From contig JAVLRN010000003.1 in the NCBI GenBank assembly GCA_032821775.1, forward strand, positions 2,604,001-2,668,000: DNA of 64,000 nt, given 5' to 3'. Shown here piece after piece: positions 23,798 through 35,800 of the stretch. Every line of letters begins with the position of its first letter. Positions within the stretch are counted from its first letter, which is position 1. The notes below the pieces were generated by a model. That model ran no database searches. It was not told where the DNA came from and saw only the letters and a list, made by a program, of their open reading frames with translations. A program made the translations under genes and the position numbers. The stretch comes from Sanguinoderma infundibulare. Taxonomy: Eukaryota; Basidiomycota; Agaricomycetes; Polyporales; Polyporaceae.

Positions 23798-25074
23798 TCA
23801 AGCGGAAGAACCGTCGTACCTTGCTCTAGACTCGCTGTGAGGCCCGAGGAGCGGTGCACCCTCTTCTGCCTCTTCTATGGCTTCGGCGGCGAGTTCGTCG
23901 ATTTCTGGTGGGACACCGTGCAGGTGTAGGATCTCCTTCCGCATGAGGCGATAGATGATCCTGCGTCGTGTCCCATCATTTGTTCACATAACCCTCGGAA
24001 GAGAATTCGACGCTTACCAGCTCGCCAGGGCTGCAATCGCAACCCCGCCCACCGAAATAGAAATGTTCAAAATCTTCGTTGCTGTAAATGGCACCAGGAT
24101 GAGGTGAGCCCAGATGAACAGCTTGAAACCGAACGACGCACTGGTGTCCATGTGGGACCTGGTTTCACCATCGGAGAGGTCTGCGAGGCGGGAACCCACG
24201 AACACGAATATCGCAATCTTTGGGAACACCACGAAGGTGGCCAGGAAGAACTGCCAAAGGGCGACAGACTGCACGGACTAAACCGCAACAGCCGAGGTCA
24301 GCAGGGCAGTGACCATAGCCACTGTGAAGGAGTCGAGGACTCACAGCAAAGAGAGCGTTCGAGTACACCCATGGCGGGAACGGAGACGCTCGGATGAGCA
24401 TGATCAGAGGCAGGCCCTTCGCAGCCTGAGGAATCGCGATGTGTCACACGTCCGGCAGATCCGAGCAGGGATTGACATACGACGACAGTCTCCAGCGCCT
24501 GCCACTTTTCGCTGGACTCGGACCATTTGCGCAATCGGCGGCTGAAGAGGGCGCGGAGAACAAAGAAGGTGAAGGCGGAGCCAAAGAGGGATCCGCCGGC
24601 GGCGATGGGGAAGCCCTTCATGCCGTACGCATAGCCGCAGAGGGTCGTCAGCGTCGTGTGGCCGACGGCGGGCGGGAAGGAGATGACGACTGCGGAGGTG
24701 CTCGTTCTGAGTATCTGCGGCACTGCGTTCGTGCACTGAATGCTACTACTCACAGAAGAGAGCGGTAAGGACGAGCCAGCCGAAGCGGAAATGGCTGATT
24801 CTCTGCGCGGCGTTGTATAGCGTCTGTCCAATCCGGTCGGGGCCCACGACGATGATGAAAGTCGCAAGGGATATGTACAAGAAGCAGGTGCCCCAGACAA
24901 ACAACTTGCGGAGCCCGAATATCAGCCGTTCTTGCTAGGATCAAGCATGAACGGACGTGGGCGCACCTTCTGGTAGATGTTGAACTTGTGGTATCGCCGA
25001 AGGGCGGCTTTGCCGTATTCCTTCGTCTTCGCGAAGACCAGCCGCGGCAAGCTCGCTCTATCCTCTGCGGCCAT
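23798..25074 (-). CDS. TVP38: Tvp38-like VTT-domain Golgi membrane protein
   Basis: Tvp38/TMEM64 proteins are multi-pass membrane proteins of the Golgi with a VTT domain, a fold now linked to lipid scrambling. Exons: 24967-25074, 24754-24934, 24481-24722, 24345-24425, 24018-24268, 23798-23960; 341 aa. Key segments are SFPPAVGHTTLTTLCGYAYG and GGSLFGSAFTFFVLRALF, then RASPFPPWVYSNALFA and FPKIAIFVFVGSRLADLSDG, all typical of the family. The C-terminal tail is acidic (EEAEEGAPLLG). The second intron, as modelled, is only 31 nt (24723-24753), so that junction is the least certain. The 3' end converges with that of syntaxin-18. Confidence 0.9.
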
Positions 25075-25520
25075 GCAGAACGGTGCAAACGGGGTAGAGA
25101 GCGTATGACGAGCTCGAAGCCTCGCGTATGGGGATATATAGAGGTGAGACGATGGTGGTGAGACTCAGACTGGCATGCGGGCATGACGCCGGCCGGGAAT
25201 GGGATGAGGATCGTGCTGCGCCCACCGGCACGCGGATGCACGCTCGCGGAGGGCACTCAGCGCACCACAGCAGGCGCATTCCGTTCGGACGTGGCGGATT
25301 TGCAAGAGGATAGTCCTATGAGCATATCCCGAAGGGTTACGGCCGAGATACGTGCTCTACCACTCCCCTCCGAGGTGCCGCCTCGAAGGTGCTCGTCGTC
25401 GATCACCGGCCCGCGCGCGAGCCGACAGACGCCCTCTTTGCGTTCTCTGCGCGGCGCGAGCGTCAACGCGTCCCTCCAGCCAGCACTTGGCCAGCACTGT
25501 GACGGAGCGCGAGAGCGGCC
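25075..25520. promoter_or_regulatory. Divergent promoter of TVP38 and the acyltransferase
   Basis: A 446 bp stretch between two opposite starts. Small open frames on both strands lack motifs. No TATA box or known operator stands out. Confidence 0.5.
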
Positions 25521-27013
25521 ATGGAGAAATTCTCCGCATTTAGGGTGGGCGTGCAAGCCTTTTTTTTCATGTGCGTGTTTGTCTAACAAGTTCTTCAGGA
25601 TCCAGGGACAGGAATACAGGTTGGTTTGCGCTGACCACGCCAAGTGCGGCCGCTGAAATCAAGTCCCTCGCAATTAGCCTTTCACCAGACCCGTCCCGCC
25701 GTCTGGCTCCTCCGAAGCCCTTGCGAACATCTTGTCGCCCGTAGGCTACGCTCTCGGAGTGGTGAAGACGGTGCTCTTAGTTGCCCTCGCACTAGTCTAC
25801 TTCGTGTTGGTGCACGGAGTATGCTTGGTGTTCGTGAGTACTGCCGTCCGACCGTGTCCTCTTGTTCACTTGAATGACTAGGACAATAGTACCCGATACG
25901 ACCATTGCATACGGCCACCACACACCTCTTCACCGCCCTCCTCTCCCGACTCACCTTGCTCCTCGTCGGCCTATACTGGATTCCAGTGGAAGTCGTAGCA
26001 AGAAAACGCGGGTATGCATCCCATGTCTCCCCCCTACCGCCACACGCCTCTAACGTCAGCCGCAGCCGAAACGCCCCCAGAAACGAGACCTGGAGTCCCC
26101 GCGCGGGCGACCTCATCGTCTCCAACTGGGCCTCATGGATAGAGCTCCTCTGGCTCGCATTCCGGTACGCCTCTCCCCTCCACCCCCTCCACCTCCTCCT
26201 CTTCCGCACGCCCACACTCTCCCTTCGCAGCTTCAACCCGACCTTCATCCTCCCCGTCGTCGACACGCTCGACATCCCCTCCCCCGCTGAAAAGTCCACC
26301 CCGCTCTCGCGCACGCCCGGCCGCCGCACCGGCACCGGCTCCGCCGCGATCTCCCCCTCCACCCGCACGCCGACGCAGCGCGTCCCGATCCGCGGCTTCC
26401 GCCGCGTCGGCCTCCTCCGCATGCTCGCCTCGACCGCCCACCTCCCGCTCGTCGCCGGCTCCGCGTCCGCGACCCCAGAGCGCCTCGAGGACATCCGGTG
26501 CACCTCCCACGCGCCCGTCGTCGTCTTCCCCGAATGCACGACGAGCAACGGCCGCGCACTGCTCCGGTTCGCGGACGTGTTCGGGGACGTGAAGCTCCCC
26601 GTGATGAAGTACAAGGTATTCGTCATGTGTGTCCGGTAAGTGCTCGCTGCGCCTAGAATCCAGCTTGGCCGCGTCGCTGAACTCGGGTCTGGGGCAGATA
26701 CGACCCGCCGACGGCATGGGCCCCGACTGTCTCCCACTCTATCCCCTCCAGATTCGCAAACCCCCTACCGCACGTTTTCAGACTGGCCAGCTCTCTCGCG
26801 CCACATACGCTCTCTATACGCCTTCTCTCACCCTCCGAATCGCCGAGCTCGGGCTCGTTCCTGTTGAGCGAGTTCCTCGCCGGGGGAACGTACACGGACG
26901 AGCTGGCAGAGTGCTGCGCTGCGCTCATGTCGCAGATCGGGCGCGTCAAGCGCGTGGGGCTAGGATGGGAGGACAAAGCAGCGTTCCTGAACTTGTACAA
27001 GGGCAAACGGTAG
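25521..27013 (+). CDS. Vps66-like PlsC-family acyltransferase of membranes
   Basis: The protein resembles fungal Vps66/LPAT-type proteins, which are predicted lysophospholipid acyltransferases. Exons: 25521-25544, 25599-25619, 25678-25833, 25890-26011, 26060-26164, 26231-26635, 26698-27013. An N-terminal membrane segment (LLVALALVYFVLVHGVCLVF) and a second (LTLLLVGLYWIPVEVV) are present. The acyltransferase blocks are DLIVSNWASWIELLWLAFR and VVVFPECTTSNGRALLRF. In the first block Asn-Trp replaces the usual HxxxxD histidine region, and in the second Cys replaces the Gly of FPEGT. Both changes are typical of this subgroup, so activity cannot be assumed. The first two exons are 24 and 21 nt and their assignment is less certain. 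Confidence 0.85.
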
Positions 27014-27200
27014 ACTATCGTACAATACATGGTCCCATCCGATCTAGAGCATACACTTAATCGACGCGGACTGCAGTACACACACAAAAAACGGTATTTC
27101 GGACGATTGCTACAATGGACTTTTGCTGGACACTCATGTGACTGCCCCTGGACTTTGATGACGATTCCTTTCGTGAATATGGGTGTTGTAACGAGGCTGT

Positions 27201-28660
27201 TCATCTGAAATGCCAGCTGTTGGAGGTCCCCGCTTCTCGGTCATCGTGATGGCTCGCCTGACTGGACTCGGCCATCACGTATTCGTGCGGTAAGACCCTA
27301 TCCGGGAACAACGCCGGATATCCCCCCATGCTCGGTGTATATCGTGTATATGACGGTTGCGTGTCGGACGACCCGGAGAAGGAGCGATACCTCGAGGAGG
27401 CGTCGGACCCTCGAGGATCGTGGTCATCAGAGAGTCCCCAATCCTGTATCGTGCGAGACGGTGACCGGGAACGAACCGCCTCGCGGGACGTATGTTCACC
27501 GCCTTTCGCATCCTGCGAACATGTATGTGGGCATGGCGTAAGGGATATAAGTTTAGCTAGACAAATAGCGCGCACAACAACGGTGCTCACCTGACGGTAG
27601 ACTTGCACCACACTTCCGAGGAGCTCTCTGCCGTCGAGCTCCCTCACCGCGAGGTCTGCGTCTTCCTCCGAGAGGTAGTTGATGAATCTGCGATTCCGCT
27701 CAGCAACGTGAGCCGGAGCTGTCAAGGGAGAACACTAGTACTGACCCTCTTGTGCGGTGTTCCCTGTCGACGTCGCAAAACGCGACCTCGGCCCCGATCG
27801 AGCGACCGAAGTCTTTCAGTTCCTGATAGCTCAGAGTGAGAACAACCCTGCGCCAGGCCCGGCGGCACATAGCCATATGAGCACACACACCTGCCAGCAT
27901 GTGCGCGGATTCAGGCCCTTGACGATGACGGCGTACCTCGTCTTCTTCCGCCTTTCTTGTTGGTACGCGGGGGCCGAGGCCGCGCTATGTCTTTGGAGAA
28001 CAGTGGCAGGGCGGCAGGCCACCGTCGAAACCATCATCAGCGCCGCCTCGCGGTGTCGCGGTCTCTACGAGGTGCCATACGTACTCTTCTGGATAACGGG
28101 GATACCGGTCAGGGCGGGCGAGCTGGACGTTGATGTCTGTACAGCTCCGGAAGTCAGTCCCCAACCGAACGACGTGGAGGTGGGCACGCACCGAAGCCCA
28201 AGAGCGGTCGGTTGGAGAACGTGCGGACGACATCCTATGGTGAGAGTGAGCGGTCACGATCGCGGCTGTATGCGTGGCTGCTCACCAGTGCATCCTAGGA
28301 GCGACGAGGTCAGGTCCAGTAGCGACTCGAAGCCCGCGAAAGACTCACCTTCGGGGACTCGAACTGTACGAAGCCAAAGCCTGTGGAGACATGCTGCCAA
28401 TGGACGGTGTAGGACGACCGATGGGCTGCATACCTGGGCGTAACTTGATCTCCCTTATGGGTCCGTACACGGATAAGTGCTGTCGCACCGTCAGTCTGGG
28501 GATTGCGGGGGGCACGAGAGCATCGTGTACTCAAGCACCTTGTAAATCTCCTCGCCGCTCAGATTGTCTGGTACGCCTGTGGATCGCACGTTAGGGCACG
28601 GCTTCGGAGAGAGTGAAGACAGCGGGCTTCACCGCCCAGGTAGACACGGGCAGATTCCAT
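27201..28660 (-). CDS. Two-RRM SR-like splicing factor
   Basis: Likely an SR-family RNA-binding protein. Exons: 28633-28660, 28531-28576, 28434-28495, 28349-28380, 28286-28294, 28192-28234, 28085-28136, 27891-27984, 27746-27822, 27591-27687, 27201-27512; 283 aa. RRM1 (about 4-75) has RVYLGGVPD as RNP2 and GFGFVQFE as RNP1. RRM2 (about 105-180) has YAVIVKGLN, CWQELKDFGR and GFINYLSEEDADLAVRELDG. A short RSRSPSR cluster follows, then a Tyr/Ser/Asp-rich tail. Domain order resembles SRSF1-type proteins, with RRM2 of the pseudo-RRM kind, but the tail is not a long RS domain. Exon 5 is 9 nt (Asp-Ala-Leu); leaving it out keeps frame but shortens the RRM1 helix. Confidence 0.9.
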
Positions 28661-29176
28661 CTATTTGCAAGAATACGAGGTATGAATTCGAGCTAGGACA
28701 GGATGGACAACAACAAGCACAGAGGGCAGCACAAAGGAGCCGGGGAAGGGACTCGGACTCGCAACCCAACGCAAGACGACTGGCAGCATCACCCCACTCG
28801 AACGAACCACCCCAAGAGATATAACCCGACGTATCGGCGTGGGGATCCGAGGGCAGGGATCCGGAACCACAGCCTGCGCACGACGCGTGATATTTGGGTG
28901 CCAGACTGGGAGACGTGCGCTGTACGTGCAGGGAAGACCGTCCTTTCTGATCGGACATCCATCGTTCTCTATTGCGCCAGTTCCGATCGATCCATTTGTC
29001 CGACAGGCCCTGCGTCCAACCAACGACAGTCGATATTCTAGATCTAGAGACGGACATGTACAACGTGTCGCAGAGGGGTTCAGAGGGTGCCGCTCACATG
29101 AGAAAAAAAGAAGGAAGGCTGTGTACTGACCTACAGCACAGAAGACCGTACACGTTCCTAGGACAGCACTTAAAAC
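28661..29176. other. Intergenic between two minus-strand genes
   Basis: A 516 bp stretch that must hold the promoter of the SR-like gene. It contains a perfect 12 bp palindrome, TCTAGATCTAGA, near 29038-29049. I see no gene here. Confidence 0.5.
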
Positions 29177-30989
29177 TCAGAGCTTGGCCTTGGTCGACTT
29201 GAGGATTTCCTGGAACGCCCTCCGCAGGTCGTCCTTGAGGTCCTGTGAACGGGGGCAGGGTCAACCCTGTTCAGCACAAGTCCTGCAGCACAGGTTGCTT
29301 GAAAACGCACCTCCACTTCCTCCACGCCGACACTAACGCGGATGAGCCGCGGGTCCGCACCGGGGTCCGAGTGTACACGCTGCTCTATGAGCGACTCGAC
29401 GCCGCCCAAGCTCGTCGCGGGCTGTCGAGACATGTCCTGGTCAGCTCACCGAACCCACCCCAACCGACAGAGCGGGAATACTCGCAATGAAATACTTGAC
29501 GGTGTGCGGGAGGAGCGCTGCGTGTTGCTCCTTGGTCATCTGGGCAAAAACGAAGGAATGTTATCAGCTGCGCACGCCCGTGCTGTTCCTTTGCTCGGGC
29601 TCACAAATATGGCGAACGTGGCGGGCCCGCCGCCCTCGAGCTGCGTGCTCGGGTCGAAGCCGCGGGCGTCGACGGCTTGCAGGCTGGTGTGCCAGACTTT
29701 GTCGATGACGCCGGCGGGGATCCCGTCATGGGCCTTGCCCTAGGAAAATAGAAATTCCTCGGTGTCAGTGCCGAGTACATGGCGGTACGAGGACAAGGAA
29801 GGACGGACGCCGACGGCCTTGGACAGCCACTGTGCAAGAACTGTAGCGCTCTCCGACTGGCGAGGCACGCGAAGATGGAGGGTGCGGAGGGAGCGGAGAA
29901 GCAACCAGGATTCGAGGGAGCCCATGGTGTTGCCCATGTACGTCCGGAGGTGCTGGAGCTACTGAGAAGCGTGAGCAGGTGGGTGTGCGCGTGCCAAGGC
30001 GGCGGAGGCGTACCTCCTTCCACTGATCGAGCGTGGGGGCGACGAGAATGCCGCAGAGGAGGTCCGAGTGACCGCCGAAGTACTTTGTGCCTGCGTACTG
30101 CCACTTGAGTCGCGTGAGGACAAGGGGGGGAGGCAGTACTTACCACTGTACATGACGATATCCGCACCCCATTTGAACGGGTACTGGAGCGGGGGAGGGG
30201 CAAAGGTGGCGTCGACGATGAGCCAGCCTCCGGCCTTGTGGACCTTGTCAGCATAGTACTTGATGTCGCTGGAGTGTCAAAGAGGTTAATTACATTGGGG
30301 GACCAGCGAGGGTGTGTGAGGCTGTAGGCTCACCGGGCCTCGCCGGTAGGGTTCAAGGGCGTCTCGAGCCAGCAGAGGTCACCTGGGAGGAAGTCATTGT
30401 CGATGGCGATAACGGGAAGGTTTCCCTGGCGGCTACGGTTGTAGACGTCGATGGCGGCGTGACATCCGTGATAGCCATCGGAGATGGCGACGCGCTTGGG
30501 ATTAAAGTGGACAAGGGCCTGAGATGTGGGGGTAAGTCAGGCGAGGATTGGTAGTATTGAGCGGGGGCTGGGGATGATACGAACAGTATAGGATGCGGCG
30601 AGACCAGAGGCGAAAGTGGCAGCATAGCCATTCTATATTGATATGTTGAGTGTCTGGAATGGTGAAAGGAATGCGGAGAACTGACGGTGATCTTGCTGAG
30701 GACGTGCTCAGCACGGGTGGTCACGGTCTGGGTGTAGCGGGAGTAGAGGTGACGTTTGGGGTTCCAGACGTCGAATTCAGGCTCTTTGGGCTCCTTTGTG
30801 GGATCGGCGGCTCTGAAGGCTATTGACAGAAAGGTGTATTAGGTTTGCACTGGATGGACGGAGATATGGGGTGGCCGACTGACTGGTGGTGACAGAGATG
30901 GAAGGTGCGACCTCGTGTCCATGCAGACCGTCATCGGCGTGGATAAGCTGGGTGCCGGACAGCTTTGGGGGGTCGTTCTTGGGGGCCAT
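29177..30989 (-). CDS. Cystathionine gamma-synthase/lyase family PLP enzyme
   Basis: A cytosolic PLP enzyme of the Cys/Met metabolism family, probably acting in transsulfuration. Exons: 30884-30989, 30686-30819, 30585-30632, 30334-30518, 30144-30268, 30014-30090, 29779-29952, 29605-29739, 29486-29539, 29311-29421, 29177-29242; 404 aa, the usual length. Family landmarks are [50 protein letters not shown], and the Schiff-base lysine in [13 protein letters not shown]. The C-terminal [11 protein letters not shown] block is intact. The intron at 29422-29485 can only be removed in frame with a GC donor (GCGAGT). I cannot tell synthase from lyase by sequence alone. Confidence 0.9.
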
Positions 30990-31366
30990 GTTATCTGCTT
31001 GACCTGGTCGGCGTCGACGACTTGGGGAGATCGAAAACAGCTCGCCTGTGAGTCACCTTCGGGCGACGTTTCGGTGCCGTCGGAAGGCGGACTGTGCATC
31101 AAACTCAAGATGCCGGCATGAGGTACAAATACGGGCTCAATAGACGTGATTCTAGCGGGCCGCGGCGTGGAACTCGGAGTCGCAACACGTGAGCGTGACA
31201 CGCCGCGTTGTTCTGCCGCCAAAGGGACTGCGGTTGAACGCGTCGTCGACCAAGTTGTCGCCCGTCAGTGGACAGTGTCTTGCTCTTCCTCTGCCTGCCC
31301 CGGCGGCGCACGTCTCGCGATTGGCCATCTTCGCGCATCTCATCCGCCTCGACGAGCACCCCATCA
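30990..31366. promoter_or_regulatory. Divergent promoter of the PLP enzyme and the RlpA-like gene
   Basis: A 377 bp stretch between two starts facing apart. No distinct TATA box or operator was recognised, and no extra gene is visible. Confidence 0.5.
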
Positions 31367-32605
31367 ATGGCATTCCGCTTGGTCTCGGTGCTATGTCTCC
31401 CTCTTGTCGCCCTCTTGCTTCTCTCTCTCCCCTCACCCTTGTCCGTCTCTGCTCTGGATATTGACGCAGACCGCATGGCCCTCGAGCGCCGCTACACGAC
31501 ACCCCACTCCCTCGGCGACAACTACGTCTTTGACCCCCGCGACGGCTGGCAGACTGTCAACACCACTAACCTCCTCTACAAGTACCAGACTAGCGCAATT
31601 GCTGCCAGGCGCTCTACCGACGACGACCCCGCAGACGACGCAGATGACGGCTCGGATGATGATGCTGGCGACACAGATATAGATCTCGATTTTGACTCTG
31701 GCTCCGAACCTGGCAAACACCGCCGTGCCTACACTCACGGCGCGGGCACCGGTACCGCAGTCAAACTCGTCTCTCGGGCCAAGGCGCGTCGGCCAAAGGC
31801 CAAGGCCAAAACCAAAGCCAAACCGAAGCCCAAGTCAAACAAGCCCGCGTCCAAGTCCAACTCCAAGTCCAAAGCGAAGAAGGTCGCCGCCGCGCTCCTC
31901 GACAAGGCCACGTCCTCCGGTCTCCTCAGCAACGTCAAGAAAGTCATCAGTTCCATCAAGGCCATTGGCCCGTCCCAGCCCGTCACCATCACTTGGTACG
32001 CGCCCGCATCCGAACCCCAGCTCCGACATTGACCAGTCCTCCACCCTCCGCCGCAGGTACACCGGACACGACCTCGAGAACCCCAGCTGCTGGCCAAACC
32101 CCACCTGGGCCCCGACGGTATCCCCTCTCCCAATACTTCTCCTCCAGAGCCTTCTGAACCGTCCGGTCCTCTTGCAGGATGACTCCTTCGCCGCCGCCCT
32201 CACGCTCGTAGGATGGGAGAACAAGCCCCAGTGCTTCAAGTTCCTCGAACGTATGCTCCTTCTTGCGCACTCCTTCCCTTCGGCTTGCTCTCGCACTCAC
32301 CCTACGCCCGCGCCCAGTGTGCAATACCCCCCAGAAGTGCGTCTTCGTCCGCGTCGTCGACTCCTGTCAGGGCTGTGCCCACAACTCCAAGCACGTCGAC
32401 CTCACAAAGGCTGCGTTTACGGCGCTGGCCGACCTCCACGAGGGCCTCCTTACCGCGCAGATGCGGCATGCGAACGATCCCCGGGGCGGCTGGTGCGTGC
32501 CCCATACCCCCTACCCTCGTTTTGGTCACAAATACCTACAATATCTGACCGATCAAATAAAGGTTGCAGCACCTCTGGGGCCCGAAGATGAGCGCGAACG
32601 ACTAG
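31367..32605 (+). CDS. Secreted RlpA-like double-psi beta-barrel (expansin-related) protein
   Basis: Exons: 31367-31995, 32057-32117, 32178-32250, 32318-32492, 32563-32605; 326 aa. A signal peptide covers about residues 1-29 (PLVALLLLSLPSPLSVSA). An ERR site just after it could be a Kex2 cleavage point. Next come an Asp-rich acidic stretch (about 85-120) and a Lys/Ala/Pro/Ser-rich basic stretch (about 140-185). The C-terminal barrel (about 205-326) shows ITWYTGHDL, CWPNPTWAPTDDSFAAAL, CVFVRVVDSCQGC and HVDLTKAAFTALADL, ending WLQHLWGPK. Such proteins are cell-wall-associated; some loosen plant polysaccharides and others are plant-interaction proteins. The catalytic Asp/His pair of endoglucanases is not obvious, so a binding role is more likely. 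Confidence 0.9.
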
Positions 32606-32809
32606 GTCCACCGCGTGGACAGCAAACGTCCCTCCAAGGAAACATCGCCCCAACTCACCCAATCGTTCTTGTTTTTCCCCGGCGGAATGGACTACAGCGG
32701 GAATGGACTACAGCGTGTATCCTTAGCGACACTGTATCTGTATCCCGAGCACACCACACCAACACACTATGTATCTATCATATATGTCATACTTTTGCAC
32801 AACGCCAAC

Positions 32810-35800
32810 TCACGTCCTGACGTTCACCCGTTTGCGCTTTTTCCCGCCCTCCGCGGCGATCTTCTCCCGCACCTGCTCCTCTGTCAACGCCTCGTCCCGC
32901 TCGAAGAACTCGGCCGTCCGCCGCGCGTCGTTCTGGCGCTGCACGAACCGCAGCGCGGCGAGGTTGTACCCCACCGTCTCCTTCTGCCGCCGCACGCCCT
33001 CGCGCAGGCTCCGCCGGAGCGGCACGAGCGCCGTCCGCATCACGCGGTTCGCCACGATCTGGTGGTGGTGCGTCCTGAGCAGGAAGAAGGCGATGCGCGA
33101 CGTCAGCACGACGTTCCATTCCTGCGCCCACGCCCGCGTCAGCTCAATCCGTGTCATGTTTTATTTTGTAGAAAGACAAAGCGAAAGAGAGAGAAGGAGG
33201 GCAAAGAGAAAAACGCACCCGCTGCGCCCACACGTTCAGACACCGCATCAGGCTCACGACCTTCCCGAACGGCAGCACCAGCAGCGCGTCGTACAGCGCC
33301 GTCCCCGGCACCTTCTCCACCACCCGCAGCACCCACTCCTCTGGCTCGACGTCGTACGCCGCCAGCACCGCGTTCCGCGGCGGCGGCGCGACCGTCGCCC
33401 CCAACCCCCCCTTGCGCTTCGCCTCCTCGTACTCGCGCAACGTCTCGAGCTCCGCGTCCGCGAGCTCGAGCGCCTCCATGATGCGCTCCCCGGCCATGAG
33501 CGTCTCCGTCGTCTGCTTCGAGACCGCCGTCGTCTCTGCGGTCGCGCCGGCGCCGGAGGCGGAGGGGTCCTCGCCGCCTGGCGCACCGGATCCGATCGGC
33601 GCGTCGGTGCGGTTGAGGGTGTCGGCGATGCCGGTTTCGTAGAGCGCTTCGAGCTCGCGCTCGCGCTCTTCTTCGAGGAAGAGCTGCGGAGCGAGCAGGT
33701 CAACAAGACGCGGAGGGGGAGAGACAACAAGGGCACGAGAGGTGTGCACGCACCGGTTCGTCCAGCTTCTCCCAGACGCGGATGGACTTGTCGTGCGAGC
33801 CGGTGACGACGAACTTGCCGTGGTGGCTCACGGCGAGCGCCCACACCTCGCCGTGGTGGCCCTCCAGTTTCTGGATGTTCTCGAACTGGCGAACAAAGGT
33901 CAGCGCTATCCCACACCGCAACTCTCCTTTGTGCAAGAGGACGTGTGTGTACCTTGTCGCCGTCCCAGTACTTGAGCATCTTGTCCTTCCCGACGGTCCA
34001 GAAGTAGTGCGACGGCTTCGCGTCGCCCTCCCTGACGTCGTTGCGCTCGAACGCGACCTGCATCACGCTCTCGTCGTGCGCGAAGATGCTCTTGTGGCAG
34101 TCGCCAAAGTCGAGCCCCCAGAGCTTCACGTTCTTGTCCGCCGAGCACGTCGCGATCAGCTTCGAGTCGCCCGAGATGTCCATGGCAAGCACCGGCAGCT
34201 TGTGCCCGTAGAGCGAGAGGAAGAACTTGAGTGTGTCCGCGTAGAAGACCTTGACGGTCGAGTCGAGCAGCGCGACGGCGAGCAGCTTCCCGTTCGGGCT
34301 GTGCCGCACGGCAAGCACGTCGTCCGTCATCTTGAGCGTGCGGGTGTGTACGAGGGTGAGGAGGCTCGTGCTGCGGGGCTGGACGTCTGGGGTCAATACT
34401 CTCACGACGACGGAGAGGAAGGGGAGGGGACGAACGTTGTCGCTGTTGGCCGGCTTGCGCTCGAAGTCCCAGAACTTCACGTCCTTGTCTGCGCTCCCAC
34501 TCACGAGCCCCGTGCCATCTGGACGAAGGTGGATGGACCATACAGTCGCTGAGTGAGCCTGGACAGTGTCAACGAGCGAGGATGACGCGATGTCATATAA
34601 GAGGATCTCGCCGGACTTGGTGCCTACTGCGACTTGGCGGTCTCCCGGGAGGAACGTGCTGCAGATCGCGTACCCACAATCCATGGTGCGTATACACGCA
34701 GTCGTCTTCATGTTCCAGATCTTCAACGAACCTGCGGGTGGCGGTCAATGCATGCGCGTAGGTTTCTGGAGGAGGTTACGGACCATTCGACGCTGAAGCC
34801 AGAAGCTGGTCGTCAGAACTCAAGCATAGCGTGCGGACGTCCGTCCTGTGCCCAGGGAGGTCCACAGAGAAAACGCGAACCGCCTCTGGCGGAGCGTCCT
34901 TCGACTTGACCGGTGGAGGAATGTTGTATACTTCCAACGCGTTGCTCGACAATGCGACGAACAGCTGGGTATTGCCCTTGCCTCCGTGCTCTTCCCCACC
35001 GAAGTCGAACGACCTGACCTTGCCGCTCGCTCGCACAATCAGATAAGGCTGGAAGAGGTCCGCCAGCTCGACATCCTTCTCCGCCTCGACGTCCATAGGA
35101 ATGTCCTCTTCCTCATCCATCTTCTTTCCCTTCCCCTTCTTCTCCTGCTCCTTCTCCTTGGCGCGCTTGCGCCGCCGGGCCTGCTTCTTTTTTATCTCCT
35201 CTTCGGTACGGATCCTGAAGACCTCTACCGACTTGTCGTGAGACTGAACAACGAGATATGGTTTATGGGGGTGGAAGGAAATTTGCGAGACTCGGTGAGC
35301 CGATGCGAGAGGGAGCGTGGTCACCGGGAGGATGAATTTAGCGACCTACGGGACAGTAGTAAGCCATGCACACCCAATACCACACACACAGAACGAGGGC
35401 TTACCTGTCCGGATTCGGTCTCCCGCAAGCCCTGCGCAAGCGTCTCATGGTCAATTTTCCAAGCCTTCATCTCTCCCTCGCCGCTTCCGGTGAAAACGAG
35501 GTTCTGCTCTGGGTCGACATCCAAAGTCCATAGCTCCGAACGGTGGGCAACGATGGTCTGTATACAGTGTTGCGTGGAGAGGTCCCAGAGCTTAAGGAAA
35601 GTATCCTTAGACCCAGTCAAGAGGAAGCCAGGAACAGTCCCAGTAGAAGTCGAGGGCGCAGATTCGGCAGTGGGACGGATAAAGCGAATTGCAGTGATTT
35701 GGTCTCGATGGCCACGCAAGCTACACACATATGTTTGGCACGAAGAAGGTAATCCAAACAAGGAGGACGCACCGGTACAGCCCTGCCTCTCCTACGACGT

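Noticed and set aside
25682..26737. 351-codon minus-strand frame
   Set aside because: Antisense of the Vps66-like acyltransferase; Arg/Ser-rich composition typical of a shadow frame.
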